In this document: positions 53,976 through 63,002 of the stretch, in pieces
Position numbering within the stretch: position 1 is the stretch's first letter
Layout of the letters: each line of letters starts with the position of its first letter
Assembly (NCBI GenBank): GCA_965662775.1
Contig: CBFIIW010000001.1
Location: 62,001-126,000 of the forward strand
Reading direction: 5' to 3'
DNA length: 64,000 bases
From: UBA7985 sp002690455
Lineage (GTDB): Bacteria > Pseudomonadota > Alphaproteobacteria > UBA7985
Position numbers and translations under genes: made by a program
The notes under the pieces: model-generated
What the model was told of the DNA's origin: nothing
Seen by the model: only the letters and a program-made list of their open reading frames with translations
Database searches by the model: none

Positions 53976-54569
53976 ATGTCAGCTGATTTCCAGACCCGCA
54001 GCACGCTTGAATCCCGATTTCCAAAGCCTGAACTGACTGATCTCCCCGAAGATCTGCGTACCCGTATCCTCACTGTTCAGGAAAAGGCCGGCTTCGTGCC
54101 CGAGGTCTTTCTGATTATGGCGCGGCGACCGGACGAATTTCGTGCCTTCTTCGCCTACCACGATGCAGTCATGGAACGGACCGACAGTGCGCTGAGCCAA
54201 GGCGAACGGGAAATGATCGTCACTGCAACGTCGGCCCTCAATAGCTGCCTTTATTGTGTGGTGGCGCATGGGGCAGTGCTTCGCATCCGCGAAAGAGACC
54301 CGTTGATCGCCGATCAGATTGCTATCAATTACCGAAAGGCTCCGATCACAGAGCGTCAGCGTGCCATGCTGGATTTTGCCCTAAAGGTCGCCGGCCCAGA
54401 GTCTCACACGATTGAGCAGGCTGATTTCACAGCGCTGGAAGACCACGGATTTAACGCCGAGGATGCCTGGGACATCGCGGCCATCACCGGGTTTTATGGT
54501 TTGTCAAATCGCATTGCCAACGTCGTTGGCATGATGCCTAACCCAGAATTTTACACCATGGGTCGCTGA
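53976..54569 (+). CDS. Peroxidase-related / AhpD-like carboxymuconolactone decarboxylase-family protein
   Basis: A 197-residue all-helical protein. The redox motif is in ALNSCLYCVVAHGAVLR (S-x-x-C-Y-C-x3-H), as in AhpD-like and peroxidase-related proteins, preceded by LSQGEREMIVTATS. A later AWDIAAITGFYGLSNRIANVVGM is the conserved helix. It probably has thiol-dependent peroxidase activity. It stands between the gap remnant and the Rieske gene. Confidence 0.82.
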   Translation: MSADFQTRSTLESRFPKPELTDLPEDLRTRILTVQEKAGFVPEVFLIMARRPDEFRAFFAYHDAVMERTDSALSQGEREMIVTATSALNSCLYCVVAHGAVLRIRERDPLIADQIAINYRKAPITERQRAMLDFALKVAGPESHTIEQADFTALEDHGFNAEDAWDIAAITGFYGLSNRIANVVGMMPNPEFYTMGR

Positions 54570-54747
54570 CGGCCTCTTCGCTCTCCCTGAACGCCGCCCT
54601 GCCCTTGGTGTTGGATCCGACGGCGCGGTCTTCACCTTTTCTTGAGGGAGGAAAGATTGTTGAAGCCAAGCCTAGGTCCCAGTTCGCATCCGCACTAGTT
54701 CAACACAGAGATCAATCCAACTCGTCGCGATATCGAAAGGAAGACGC

Positions 54748-55272
54748 GTGCACAGCAGAATTGAAAACGGTACTCTGGTGATCGACCGCCGTGATGTAAT
54801 CCGTGGTGGCTTTGCCGCCGCCACGCTAGCCTTAGCAGCCCCCGGACTAGCGCACGCCAAGGGTGATGTCCCGACCGGTGAGACAGAAATCATCGACCTG
54901 ATGGACGCGAAAGCCATCGATGTTTCTGCGCTTCAGCCGGGTGAGATGGTCGTGGTTTGGATGAACCGAACCTTTGTCGGCATCCTGCACCGTAGAGACG
55001 ATCAGCAGGCCGCTGCGGCAGCGCAGAACGGTGCCCTTTCCGGGGAAACCGACGCTGATCGCGTGGTCGATCCGGCCTACCTTGTCGCTGAACTTAAGTG
55101 CCTGCACCGCGGCTGCTACGTCGGTTACATCGATACACCAGAAGCAGCCTTCAAGTGCCCTTGCCATCGGACCACCTTTGATGCGTCCGGTCGCGTGATA
55201 AAGGGAAAAACCGATAAATCTTTGCCCTTCATCCCCCACAGTGTAACCGAAGGTATTGTCACCTTCTCATAG
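54748..55272 (+). CDS. Rieske [2Fe-2S] protein with twin-arginine signal, orphan
   Basis: A 174-residue protein from a GTG at 54748 with AAAGGA about six bases upstream. A twin-arginine signal (DRRDVIRGGFAAATLALAAP, about 13-35) precedes a Rieske domain with CLHRGC (about 118-123) and CPCHRTTFD (about 137-145). The six conserved Cys/His positions, including the disulfide Cys pair, are present. The pattern resembles the bc1 Rieske subunit, but no cytochrome b or c1 gene lies beside it, so it may serve another periplasmic oxidoreductase. A strong terminator follows. Confidence 0.8.
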   Translation: MHSRIENGTLVIDRRDVIRGGFAAATLALAAPGLAHAKGDVPTGETEIIDLMDAKAIDVSALQPGEMVVVWMNRTFVGILHRRDDQQAAAAAQNGALSGETDADRVVDPAYLVAELKCLHRGCYVGYIDTPEAAFKCPCHRTTFDASGRVIKGKTDKSLPFIPHSVTEGIVTFS

Positions 55273-55324
55273 AAGAACAGGCCCAGGCAGCCACCCCTGA
55301 CAGGGGGTGTTTGCTGGAACGACA

Positions 55325-55358
55325 GGCTGGAACCCGGTACGGTTTCAGCCTTTTTTTT
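55325..55358 (+). terminator. Rho-independent terminator after the Rieske gene
   Basis: Ten-base stem GGCTGGAACC / GGTTTCAGCC (one G-T pair) with a six-base loop CGGTAC, followed by eight T residues. It lies about 52 bases after the stop. Confidence 0.88.
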
Positions 55359-55518
55359 GTCAATCAGGCTTGATGACTGGCCCAACATCGGGCGATCATG
55401 CACGCGTCGGAATTACCCCGGACCGGCGAGGCCAATACCGGTTGTTCAATCCTGTTCTTGAGTGTCCCAGTTGGTATCAGCACCCCCTTCATAGTGAGCA
55501 CAGAGAGGAAACCGCAGG

Positions 55519-55920
55519 GTGGTAGGAGAAACCAATCTGGCCAAAATGTTGGCGAGCATGCAACCCAGAATGAGCGCCGAAACCTATGTTTTCTGCACAC
55601 TCACCGACCTGGAACCGCTCGGCGCGCTAAAGCCGCGCATGCTGTTCGTCGAGGCTGAAGGGCTGACACTGATCCTTGAACGTGAAGCTGCCAGAGCAGA
55701 GAGCCTAGACTATGATTTCGAATGCAAAATGATCACCCTGAACGTGCACTCATCGCTAGCAGCCGTCGGCTTTCTTGCGCGAGTGATCCCTGCGTTGGCC
55801 GATCTAGGCATAGGGGTAAACCCGGTAGCAGGGTTCTATCATGATCATTTGTTTGTCCCGGCTGACCGGGGACAGGATGCCCTTGCCGCGCTTGAGGAAC
55901 TCAGCCGCCAAAGCCGTTGA
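55519..55920 (+). CDS. ACT-domain protein (DUF2241-type)
   Basis: A 133-residue protein of two small ACT-like parts, with the conserved MQPRMSAETYVFCTL start, MITLNVHSSLAAVGFLARV and VNPVAGFYHDHLFVP. Proteins like this bind amino acids or nucleotides in regulatory settings; a direct function is unknown. The GTG at 55519 has GAGGAAA upstream. The 3' end overlaps the convergent hydrolase gene by 20 bases. Confidence 0.8.
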   Translation: MVGETNLAKMLASMQPRMSAETYVFCTLTDLEPLGALKPRMLFVEAEGLTLILEREAARAESLDYDFECKMITLNVHSSLAAVGFLARVIPALADLGIGVNPVAGFYHDHLFVPADRGQDALAALEELSRQSR

Positions 55921-56785
55921 CCGGAATTTTCAAATATCGTTGGCCATTGTCTTCGGCCGGCGGCATCTCGCCGCCACGCATGTTGACCTGAACGCTGGGC
56001 AAGATGAGGCGAGGCATGCCCAGCTTGGCGTCACGCTCTTCGCGCATTTTAACAAATGTCGCCAGGTCCTGGCCGTTTCCCACATGAACGTTACGGGCCT
56101 TCTGCTCACCAATGGTGCTTTCCCAGGCGAATTCCGCTCGCCCCGGGGCCTTATAGTCATGCGCCGTATAGACTCTGGTTTCATCGGGCAGCTCAAACAA
56201 GCGCTGAATTGAGTGGTAAAGGTCAGCAGCACTGCCACCAGGAAAATCAGTCCGGGCCGTACCGAAGTCGGGCATGAAGATGGTATCGCCGACAAACACC
56301 GCATCGCCAATTACATAGCTAAGGCAGGCCGGCGTGTGTCCGGGTGTGTGAATGACGTTCAGCGACAACGCGCCCAAGCTCAACTGATCCCCATCGCTGA
56401 GCAGAAAATCAAACTGACTACCGTCGCGTTCGAAGGCTGTGCCCTCGTTAAAGACCTTACCAAAGGTTTCCTGCACTTCGGTGATGTTTGCACCGATCCC
56501 AATCCTGCCACCAATCTGCTCCTGAATGTACGGGGCAGCAGACAGATGGTCAGCATGAACGTGCGTTTCTAAGATCAGCGAAACTTCCCGTCCCTGCTCC
56601 CGCACCACAGAGATCACTGCGTCCGCAGACGTCGTTGAAGTCTGACCGGATGCCTGATCATAATCGAGGACTGAATCGACAATTGCACTCTGCGATGACG
56701 TGGGATCTGATACCAGATACGACACCGTATTAGTAGCGCTGTCGAAAAAAGCCTGTACGTTTGGGCGTGTCACTTTTTTTCTCAC
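55901..56785 (-). CDS. ETHE1-like metallo-beta-lactamase hydrolase (persulfide dioxygenase type)
   Basis: A 294-residue protein. Metal ligands are in ETHVHADHLSAAPYIQ, VIHTPGHTPACLSY, VGDTIFMPDFGTARTDFPGG and YTAHDY. The TxHxHADH and FGTARTDFPGG blocks are typical of the ETHE1/SdoA group, which oxidise glutathione persulfide to sulfite. A perfect palindrome separates it from two YeeE/YedE sulfur-transport halves, so together they probably form a sulfide/thiosulfate response unit. The first codon is GTG at 56785. Confidence 0.85.
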   Translation of the reverse strand: MRKKVTRPNVQAFFDSATNTVSYLVSDPTSSQSAIVDSVLDYDQASGQTSTTSADAVISVVREQGREVSLILETHVHADHLSAAPYIQEQIGGRIGIGANITEVQETFGKVFNEGTAFERDGSQFDFLLSDGDQLSLGALSLNVIHTPGHTPACLSYVIGDAVFVGDTIFMPDFGTARTDFPGGSAADLYHSIQRLFELPDETRVYTAHDYKAPGRAEFAWESTIGEQKARNVHVGNGQDLATFVKMREERDAKLGMPRLILPSVQVNMRGGEMPPAEDNGQRYLKIPVNGFGG

Positions 56786-56805
56786 TATCTAGTGGCGCCG
56801 ATCAT

Positions 56806-56825
56806 ATATTGATGGCATTCAATAT
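56806..56825. promoter_or_regulatory. Perfect palindrome ATATTGA-N6-TCAATAT, probable operator of the sulfur module
   Basis: Seven-base arms with a six-base spacer lie 21 bases upstream of the hydrolase start and 43 bases before the yeeE start. The core ATTG-N8-CAAT resembles the operators of sulfide/persulfide-responding ArsR repressors (BigR/SqrR type), which control exactly these genes elsewhere. No such repressor gene is in the window. Confidence 0.6.
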
Positions 56826-56867
56826 GTAAACCGACTGAGACAATGCAGGTCAAGGATTTCGTTTACC

Positions 56868-57299
56868 ATGGACTGGAGTAACTTCACACCCATCGCAGCT
56901 GCAGGCGGGGGAGTGCTTATCGGCGTGGCCTCTCTGATGCTGCTACTGTTTAACGGGCGCACCGCCGGGGTCAGCGGTATCGCTGGCGGGGCCATAAGGC
57001 TCAGGCTTCGTGATCTTGACTGGCGGTTGGCTTTTCTTGGTGGTTTGGTCATTGCCCCGCTTGCCTGGGGGAAGCTGCGCGGCGATATGCCCATGGTTGA
57101 AATAACCGGTAGTCTCGGACTGCTCATCATCGGTGGTTTACTGGTGGGTTTCGGTACCCGGTTAGGCAGTGGATGCACCAGTGGTCACGGTATCTGCGGC
57201 ATGGGGCGAATTTCGGTCCGGTCGATCGTCGCAGTTTTGACTTTCCTTTTCGTTGGCGTCGGCACGGCGACGATTGCGCGGATCGGGGGACTTTTCTAA
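56868..57299 (+). CDS. YeeE/YedE-family membrane protein, first half
   Basis: A 143-residue protein with about four helices; ending with LLVGFGTRLGSGCTSGHGICGMGRISVRSI, the YeeE/YedE signature with the paired Cys. YeeE/YedE proteins (TsuA, PmpA) carry thiosulfate or sulfane sulfur. The partner starts at the overlapping TAATG. The ATG at 56868 has no strong ribosome site. Confidence 0.9.
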   Translation: MDWSNFTPIAAAGGGVLIGVASLMLLLFNGRTAGVSGIAGGAIRLRLRDLDWRLAFLGGLVIAPLAWGKLRGDMPMVEITGSLGLLIIGGLLVGFGTRLGSGCTSGHGICGMGRISVRSIVAVLTFLFVGVGTATIARIGGLF

Positions 57300-57736
57300 T
57301 GCGTGCACTATTTGCCGCCATTGCCGGGTTAATCTTCGGCCTCGGCCTGACCATCTCGGAAATGGTCAACCCGGCAAAGGTCCTGGCCTTCCTCGATATA
57401 TTCAGCGGCGCCTGGGATCCGTCATTGATGTTCGTTATGGGCGCGGGTGTGGTCGTCTATGCCGCTGGTTATCAGATCATCGTCCGTCGACGTGAAACGC
57501 CGCTCGTTGAGCCGCATTTCAGTATTCCGGTGGCCCATCGCATTGATCCACCGTTGATCGGCGGAGCGGTGATATTCGGCGCGGGATGGGGCTTGGTGGG
57601 CCTATGTCCAGGACCTGCCTTCTCGGCGCTGCTACTGGGCGGCACCCCTGTTTTGGTGTTTATGGCTGCGGTGGTTGTCGGCATGGTTGGCTTTGAATGG
57701 GTCTGGACACCACTGCGCAGCCGCGCGAACGCTTAG
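57299..57736 (+). CDS. YeeE/YedE-family membrane protein, second half
   Basis: A 145-residue protein with about four helices; begins MRALFAAIAGLIFGLGLTISEMVNPAKVLAFLDIFSGAWDP-like family block and has a second signature FGAGWGLVGLCPGPAFSALL with one Cys. It overlaps the first half by 1 base, so the two should form a heteromeric channel (PmpA/PmpB style). Confidence 0.9.
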   Translation: MRALFAAIAGLIFGLGLTISEMVNPAKVLAFLDIFSGAWDPSLMFVMGAGVVVYAAGYQIIVRRRETPLVEPHFSIPVAHRIDPPLIGGAVIFGAGWGLVGLCPGPAFSALLLGGTPVLVFMAAVVVGMVGFEWVWTPLRSRANA

Positions 57737-57760
57737 CTCCGTTAGGGACAGACAGCAGCT

Positions 57761-58495
57761 ATGGAAACTGCACTTCACCTCCCTGCCCTTTGCGGGCATC
57801 GCGGTGCACCGTCTCTCGCACCGGAAAACACGCTGGCCAGCTTTGCTGCCGCCATTCAAGCAGGTGTAGAATGGACCGAAACCGACGTGTGTCTGATCGG
57901 TGATGGCACACCGGTTATGTTTCATGACGACAGTCTCGATCGCTGCACAGACCATAGCGGCCCGATCCAGCAGCTGACTTCTGCTGATCTGGAGTTGGTC
58001 AATGCAAACCGCCAGTTCAAGAATTCGGCCTTCGCCGCGATTCCCACCCTCGCCCATACACTCGCCTATGCCAACCGAGTTGGTTTGGGTCTGAATATCG
58101 AACTCAAGCTGCATGACCACGTCCCAGCCGCAGCGCTGGTTGATGCTGTCGTGCCGGTCCTGCGCGCCCATCCGCTGCCACCCGGTAGACTGCTACTATC
58201 GAGCTTCGACTTCCAGGCTCTGCGACTGGCGCGGGCCGCGATGGAAAGCACACCGATGGCGGTTATCGCTGAAAACCTGAACGATAACGTTCTGAGCGTC
58301 GCCCGAGACATCAATGCGCACAGCCTCAATTTATGGTGGGAGACCCTGCGCGTGGAAAACGTGCGCCAGTCGCTTGATGCGGGCTTCAGCGTCAATGTCT
58401 GGACTGTGAATGATCCGGCTCTAGCCCCAACGCTCTACAGCTGGGGGGTCACGAGTATCATCTCGGACCGGCCACAGGATTTTCCCGCTACCTAA
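57761..58495 (+). CDS. Glycerophosphodiester phosphodiesterase
   Basis: A 244-residue GDPD-fold enzyme. Active-site features are the early LCGHRGAPSLAPENTLASF (catalytic His and Arg, Glu in EN), VEWTETDVCLIGDGTPVMFHDDSLDRCT, and LNIELKL (metal Glu and Lys). It hydrolyses glycerophosphodiesters to glycerol-3-phosphate and alcohol. It has no signal peptide, so it is cytoplasmic (UgpQ-like). It is 24 bases after the YeeE pair and convergent with the DegT gene. Confidence 0.92.
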   Translation: METALHLPALCGHRGAPSLAPENTLASFAAAIQAGVEWTETDVCLIGDGTPVMFHDDSLDRCTDHSGPIQQLTSADLELVNANRQFKNSAFAAIPTLAHTLAYANRVGLGLNIELKLHDHVPAAALVDAVVPVLRAHPLPPGRLLLSSFDFQALRLARAAMESTPMAVIAENLNDNVLSVARDINAHSLNLWWETLRVENVRQSLDAGFSVNVWTVNDPALAPTLYSWGVTSIISDRPQDFPAT

Positions 58496-58504
58496 GTGAA
58501 AACC

Positions 58505-59689
58505 TCAGCCCGCAGCGGACATCGCCTCTTCGGCAATAATCTCAGCAATCTCTGCGCAGTCTTCGACGCTGAATGTCAGCGGCACACGAAGGTCTATGGT
58601 TGTCGACAGCACAGCCAACGTCTGCGGCAAAGGCGGAAGGTCGGTGAAGTACTGCCAGCTGTCATAGCGGCTGGTAAAGGCGATTGGATCAGCAGCACCA
58701 AACCACTTGAGCTCCACCCCGCGTCGCCCGCAGGCGGCGACAAAGCCCGGAATATCACCCAAGTCTGCATGAAACTGAAAGCTGGACCCAACGAAGGCTT
58801 CATGCTGGGGGCGTTCGACCACGCGTAGTCCATCGATCCCAACCAGTCCCGTCTGCAAAGCCTGATAGCGTTCGTTCCAGCGCGCGCAGTTTTCATCGAG
58901 TTGGCCAAGCTGTGCTCTTAATATTGCCGCCCGAAGGTTATCCAGCCGCGCCGAACAGTTCGGAGTTTCGAGGCGAAGCGTCTTGAAAACCGCCGGGTCG
59001 GGTGCTGCACCATGGCGCTCATAGAGCATGTAGGAACCAGAAAGCATGATGGCACGGGCCGCTATCTCAGGGTCATGGGTTGTCAAAAATCCTCCCTCGC
59101 CTGAATTCATATGCTTATAGGTCTGGGTGGAGAAGCACGCGATCGAACCGAAGTTGCCTGACATTTGGCCCTGCCAACGTGCGCCCATGGTGTGGGCGCA
59201 GTCCTCTATCATCGTGATACCGAACTCTGTACATATTGCGGTAATGGCGGCCATATCCGCGATGTGACCCCGCATGTGCGAGAGCATAAAATAGCGGGCC
59301 CCCGTGTCGGCTGCTTTTTGGCGCAGATCGTCAAGATCTGTCAGCCAATCCGGACCAATTTCGACGAACACCGGCTTGCCGCCACAGGCGTGGATGGCAC
59401 CGGGCACCGGCGCGAGCGTGTAGGCGTTCGCAAGGATTGGTTCACCAGGCTGCAGTCCAGCCGCCCGCAGCGCGATCTGCATCGCCTGCCCACCGGAGGT
59501 TACAGCCAAACAGTACCGCGCTCCTTGATAGGCCGCGTATTCTTCTTCGAGCTGCGCGACCTCAGAGATCTCGTCGGGGCCGGTGTTGTATCGGTGTAAC
59601 CGACCGCTACTCAGCACAGCGATCGCAGCCTCGATGCCGTCAGCAGGGATAGGTTCCTGCTGGGTGAATGATTTATCGAAGGTTTTCAT
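58505..59689 (-). CDS. DegT/DnrJ/EryC1/StrS-family aminotransferase
   Basis: A 394-residue PLP enzyme. The pattern is SSGRLHRYNTGPDEISEVAQLEEEYAAYQGARYCLAVTSGGQA, IEDCAHTMGARWQG, and the Schiff-base Lys in FSTQTYKHMNSGEGGF. Members transaminate sugars or act as dehydratases in sugar or secondary metabolism. It stands alone, divergent from the M19-type operon; no other sugar-nucleotide genes are seen. TTAGGG lies a few bases before the ATG. Confidence 0.85.
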   Translation of the reverse strand: MKTFDKSFTQQEPIPADGIEAAIAVLSSGRLHRYNTGPDEISEVAQLEEEYAAYQGARYCLAVTSGGQAMQIALRAAGLQPGEPILANAYTLAPVPGAIHACGGKPVFVEIGPDWLTDLDDLRQKAADTGARYFMLSHMRGHIADMAAITAICTEFGITMIEDCAHTMGARWQGQMSGNFGSIACFSTQTYKHMNSGEGGFLTTHDPEIAARAIMLSGSYMLYERHGAAPDPAVFKTLRLETPNCSARLDNLRAAILRAQLGQLDENCARWNERYQALQTGLVGIDGLRVVERPQHEAFVGSSFQFHADLGDIPGFVAACGRRGVELKWFGAADPIAFTSRYDSWQYFTDLPPLPQTLAVLSTTIDLRVPLTFSVEDCAEIAEIIAEEAMSAAG

Positions 59690-59835
59690 AGCCCTAACTT
59701 TAGGCCAGAGCGCGCGAGTGTGAAAGCCTGCTACCGACTTCACCGCGCCGCAGACCGACCGATGGAAGGTGACTTGCCAAGCGCCGCAAACCCGCGCCAT
59801 AAGGCAACAACAGAAACCAGAAAGCCCCCGCCACT

Positions 59836-60819
59836 ATGTCCACGCCGTACCGTATCGACGGACTTCAGTATGCTAACTGGTCGCCCAAGATCTTCGATCA
59901 GATGGCGCAAGGTGGGGTCCACGCGGTCCACGTAACAATCGCCTACCACGAGAACTTCCGTGAAACTGTTCTGCAGGTCGAGCGCTGGAACCGCTACTTT
60001 GAACAATACGCTGACCGGTTGATGATGGGCCGTACCGCCGCGGACATTGACGCAGCGAAGGCAACCGGTCGTACAGCCGTCTTCTTTGGTTTCCAGAACC
60101 CCTCACCGATCGAAGACGACATAGGTCTGGTGGAGATTTGTCACACGTTGGGTGCCCGCTTCATGCAGCTGACCTACAACAATCAGTCTCTGCTGGCGAC
60201 GGGCTGCTACGAAGACGAAGACCCCGGCATCACCCGGATGGGGCGACAGGTCATTGCTGAGATGAACCGTGTCGGCCTGGTGGTGGACATGAGCCATTCG
60301 GCCGAGCGCTCAACGTTGGAGGCGATCGAGCTCTCCCGCCGCCCGATTGCTATTACCCACGCCAATCCTGCCTGGTGGCACCCGGCCCGGCGCAACAAAT
60401 CTGATGAGGTTCTGCGCGCTCTGACCGCGCGCGGTGGTATCCTCGGGTTCTCGGTCTATCCCCACCACTTGCGTGCTGGTAGCCATTGCACGCTAGAGAG
60501 CTTCTGCGAGATGATCGCTGAAAGCGCATCTCGGTACGGCGCTGAAAACCTTGGCATCGGAACTGACCTTTGCCAGGACCAGCCTGACAGTGTCGTCGAG
60601 TGGATGCGGGTTGGCCGATGGTCGAAGCAAATCGACTATGGCGAAGGCTCCGCAGACAATGCTGGCTTTCCGCCTATGCCGCATTGGTTTGAGGATAACC
60701 GCCACTTTGACAACATCGAAAGTGGCCTGCGTGCAACCGGTCTCAGTGCGGATGACGTGGCCGGAATCATGGGCGGCAATTGGTATCGGTTCTTCACCGA
60801 GAATTTTGTGCCAGAATAG
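59836..60819 (+). CDS. M19-family (renal dipeptidase-like) protein without the N-terminal H-x-D
   Basis: A 327-residue protein. Metal-site elements of M19 dipeptidases are kept in the middle (LGARFMQLTYNNQSLLATG; VDMSHSAERST; ITHANPAWW), and the C-terminal ENLGIGTDLCQDQP is conserved. The N-terminal DGHND-like motif of true dipeptidases is replaced by RIDGLQYANW, so two usual zinc ligands are missing. Signal peptide is absent, so it is cytoplasmic. It opens an operon of at least four genes; spacing to the next is 4 bases. Substrate is unknown. Confidence 0.8.
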   Translation: MSTPYRIDGLQYANWSPKIFDQMAQGGVHAVHVTIAYHENFRETVLQVERWNRYFEQYADRLMMGRTAADIDAAKATGRTAVFFGFQNPSPIEDDIGLVEICHTLGARFMQLTYNNQSLLATGCYEDEDPGITRMGRQVIAEMNRVGLVVDMSHSAERSTLEAIELSRRPIAITHANPAWWHPARRNKSDEVLRALTARGGILGFSVYPHHLRAGSHCTLESFCEMIAESASRYGAENLGIGTDLCQDQPDSVVEWMRVGRWSKQIDYGEGSADNAGFPPMPHWFEDNRHFDNIESGLRATGLSADDVAGIMGGNWYRFFTENFVPE

Positions 60820-60823
60820 CATC

Positions 60824-62512
60824 ATGTCATACGTTCATGCCGCAGAGATCGCCCAGGAAATGCGCTCGCCCGATACCGTCATGCGGTTGGCGCGTCTGGG
60901 TTCAGCCTTTCCCACACGACTGAGTTTCGGTCGCGCATTGATCCGTCGTTTGATCGCGGACGGTTCTACCGTTAGGCGACGCCTCTGGTCTATGGATGAT
61001 CAAGGATTTGGGCGCGCCGTCTATCGGCTGGAGCTGGGCGGACACGTGTACTCGTTAGTCGCCTTTACCACTGCGCTGGCAGATGAGGACCGCTCCGATC
61101 GGGTGATTGCCGAGGCGTGGGATGCAAGTTTTGCGCTGTTCGATGGCGATCCAGAGGACGCAGACCTCGACCGCTTACAAGCCAACCTGCCCAAACAGGA
61201 AGCCGGACGCTATACCGAACGCGAACTGGTCATCAGCCGGTCAAACAAGTCTGTGCGGCTGTTCAGTCACGTTGCCGATGCGCTGGCCCAGGGCCGCCAG
61301 CCTGATATCGATATGGTCGATAGCATCGGATACCTGATGCGGACGACGGCGGTCTACGGCAACGGCAAGTTCGGCATCGCCGACCGCTTTGTTTTCGCCG
61401 ATCGCCCCGGGTTGCAAGGCCCCTTTGCCGCAGAGATGCTGACCGTTTGGCTCATTAGAACGTTCACCCACGATCTGGTTGAGCACGTCGCGCAAATGCG
61501 GGGTGGCGGACAGGCAGTTCGGCTTGATCCGGCAATCAAGCGGCATTTAGGCATCGGTAATTCTACCGGTTTAGGCATGGCGCCGTTTCTGGTGTACCAC
61601 CCCGAGTTAATCCACAACTGGCTGCACGCGCGCGAGACCGCTCTTGCACGCGTCCGCTCGCTCCGGGAGATGGACGCCGAGACTGGCACGCGCCTGCGCG
61701 ATCTGTTCAATCGAGCCCGAGATCACGTCGAACATTGGCAAGTTCCAGATGCGCAACAGGCGGAGCGTCTGGTTACCCTGCGCTCCGAACTGGCCGAGGC
61801 CGTACGAAGTGCGCCCCTGGACTTAGCTGGCCCCTACCCGATCAAAGCGCTGATGGAGTGGAGCGATGACCAGTCTCTGGAATGTCAGGAACTGATCCGG
61901 GCTCTGTGCCTTGAGCCCTTTGGTGCAATCATCGACGACCTAACGGACGAGATGGCCTTCAGCGGGGGCACGTATTTTGATCCAGGAATGACTCTGTCAG
62001 CGCTCAGTGACATACTCGACGAGCATTACCAGTGGTGCGCTCACGTCGACTTTGACGACCGCATTGCCAGTCAAAAGTTCTGGTACGTATCCGAAGCCAA
62101 GCTCGAACCCCGGCTGGGCGATCGTTACGCCGAGGATGGCGCAGACCGCGAGCAGCCGCTTGACGTCGCCCGGCAAGTTCAGGATTTACGCGCTGCGATC
62201 GCAGGCTTCGAGTCACCGTCCGACAAGATCTGCGACCTTCTCGCGCTGCACCCCGCGCACCGCAATATCGTGCGTCGGGTTCAGTCGTCTGCCCGTCGAC
62301 CGTTTGCGGAAATCCGCGATAACCTGATCGACCAATCTATGCGACCCATCGATCTTTTACGGTGCAAGCTGGCATTTTTCGGTGCCGTCAAATTCGATCC
62401 GAAATCCGATCTGTGGACCCGAATTACCCTGTTCCAAGGCGCACCGATGTGCGATGAGCTGCAGGCCCGCGGTGATGACTGGTGGCTGTCTACCCGCCCG
62501 GAAGCCGTCTGA
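60824..62512 (+). CDS. Uncharacterised 562-residue protein in the M19-Ldh2 operon
   Basis: I do not recognise a family. The protein is soluble, rich in acidic residues and Arg, with no signal or membrane segment. Notable stretches are ALIRRLIADGSTVRRRLWSM (about 28-47), IGYLMRTTAVYGNGKFGIADR, a GIGNSTGLGMAPFLVYHPELI block that could bind a cofactor or phosphate, and DQSMRPIDLLRCKLAFFGAVKFDPKSDLW near the C-terminus. It starts 4 bases after the M19-like gene, so translational coupling is likely. The fixed context (M19-like protein, this protein, DUF3726, Ldh2) suggests one catabolic pathway. Confidence 0.65.
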   Translation: MSYVHAAEIAQEMRSPDTVMRLARLGSAFPTRLSFGRALIRRLIADGSTVRRRLWSMDDQGFGRAVYRLELGGHVYSLVAFTTALADEDRSDRVIAEAWDASFALFDGDPEDADLDRLQANLPKQEAGRYTERELVISRSNKSVRLFSHVADALAQGRQPDIDMVDSIGYLMRTTAVYGNGKFGIADRFVFADRPGLQGPFAAEMLTVWLIRTFTHDLVEHVAQMRGGGQAVRLDPAIKRHLGIGNSTGLGMAPFLVYHPELIHNWLHARETALARVRSLREMDAETGTRLRDLFNRARDHVEHWQVPDAQQAERLVTLRSELAEAVRSAPLDLAGPYPIKALMEWSDDQSLECQELIRALCLEPFGAIIDDLTDEMAFSGGTYFDPGMTLSALSDILDEHYQWCAHVDFDDRIASQKFWYVSEAKLEPRLGDRYAEDGADREQPLDVARQVQDLRAAIAGFESPSDKICDLLALHPAHRNIVRRVQSSARRPFAEIRDNLIDQSMRPIDLLRCKLAFFGAVKFDPKSDLWTRITLFQGAPMCDELQARGDDWWLSTRPEAV

Positions 62513-62553
62513 CGCCTACCGACCTCGGTAAATTGTGATGGAACAGGGACACC

Positions 62554-62967
62554 GTGTTAAGTTTTTCCCTGAACGAAGTGCATATGACCCTGCGCAAGGC
62601 CCTCTGCGGACGCGGTTTGGCCTTCGGCGCGGCTGACGACTGGGGTGCCGTTGCAGCCCGGATGAGCGCTGCAGGCATCGACGGCGTTGCGCTGGTTCTG
62701 GCGCAAGACAACGAGGCGCTTTACCGCTTATTGACCGAGGCAGACGCCCGGATCTCAAGAGGCTTGGACCCACAGGACGGGGCCTCCGTCCTGCAGGTTG
62801 CACTGCACGCCCACCTCATTGGTGCCAGCTATGACAGACAGCGCGCTCAGGCCATCGCTACCGAAAGCTGGCAGGCGGCACTGACGTGGGCGCAAAACAC
62901 TTACGTTCCCGAAAGCGATACCTCACGCCTTGGCGGTGCCGGCGCGGGAACCAACGACAACGATTAA
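62554..62967 (+). CDS. DUF3726-like protein
   Basis: A 137-residue protein from a GTG at 62554 with GGAACAGGGA before it. The N-terminus (LSFSLNEVHMTLRKALCGRGLAFGAADDWGA) matches the pattern of DUF3726, whose members have SLNE...RKA-RGAG-x(3)G at the start. The rest is mainly helical. No function is known. It is 41 bases downstream of the 562-residue gene and 35 bases before the Ldh2 gene. Confidence 0.65.
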   Translation: MLSFSLNEVHMTLRKALCGRGLAFGAADDWGAVAARMSAAGIDGVALVLAQDNEALYRLLTEADARISRGLDPQDGASVLQVALHAHLIGASYDRQRAQAIATESWQAALTWAQNTYVPESDTSRLGGAGAGTNDND

Positions 62968-63002
62968 TCAAGATTGACAGCCCGACGGAGAAGACCCGAC
63001 CC

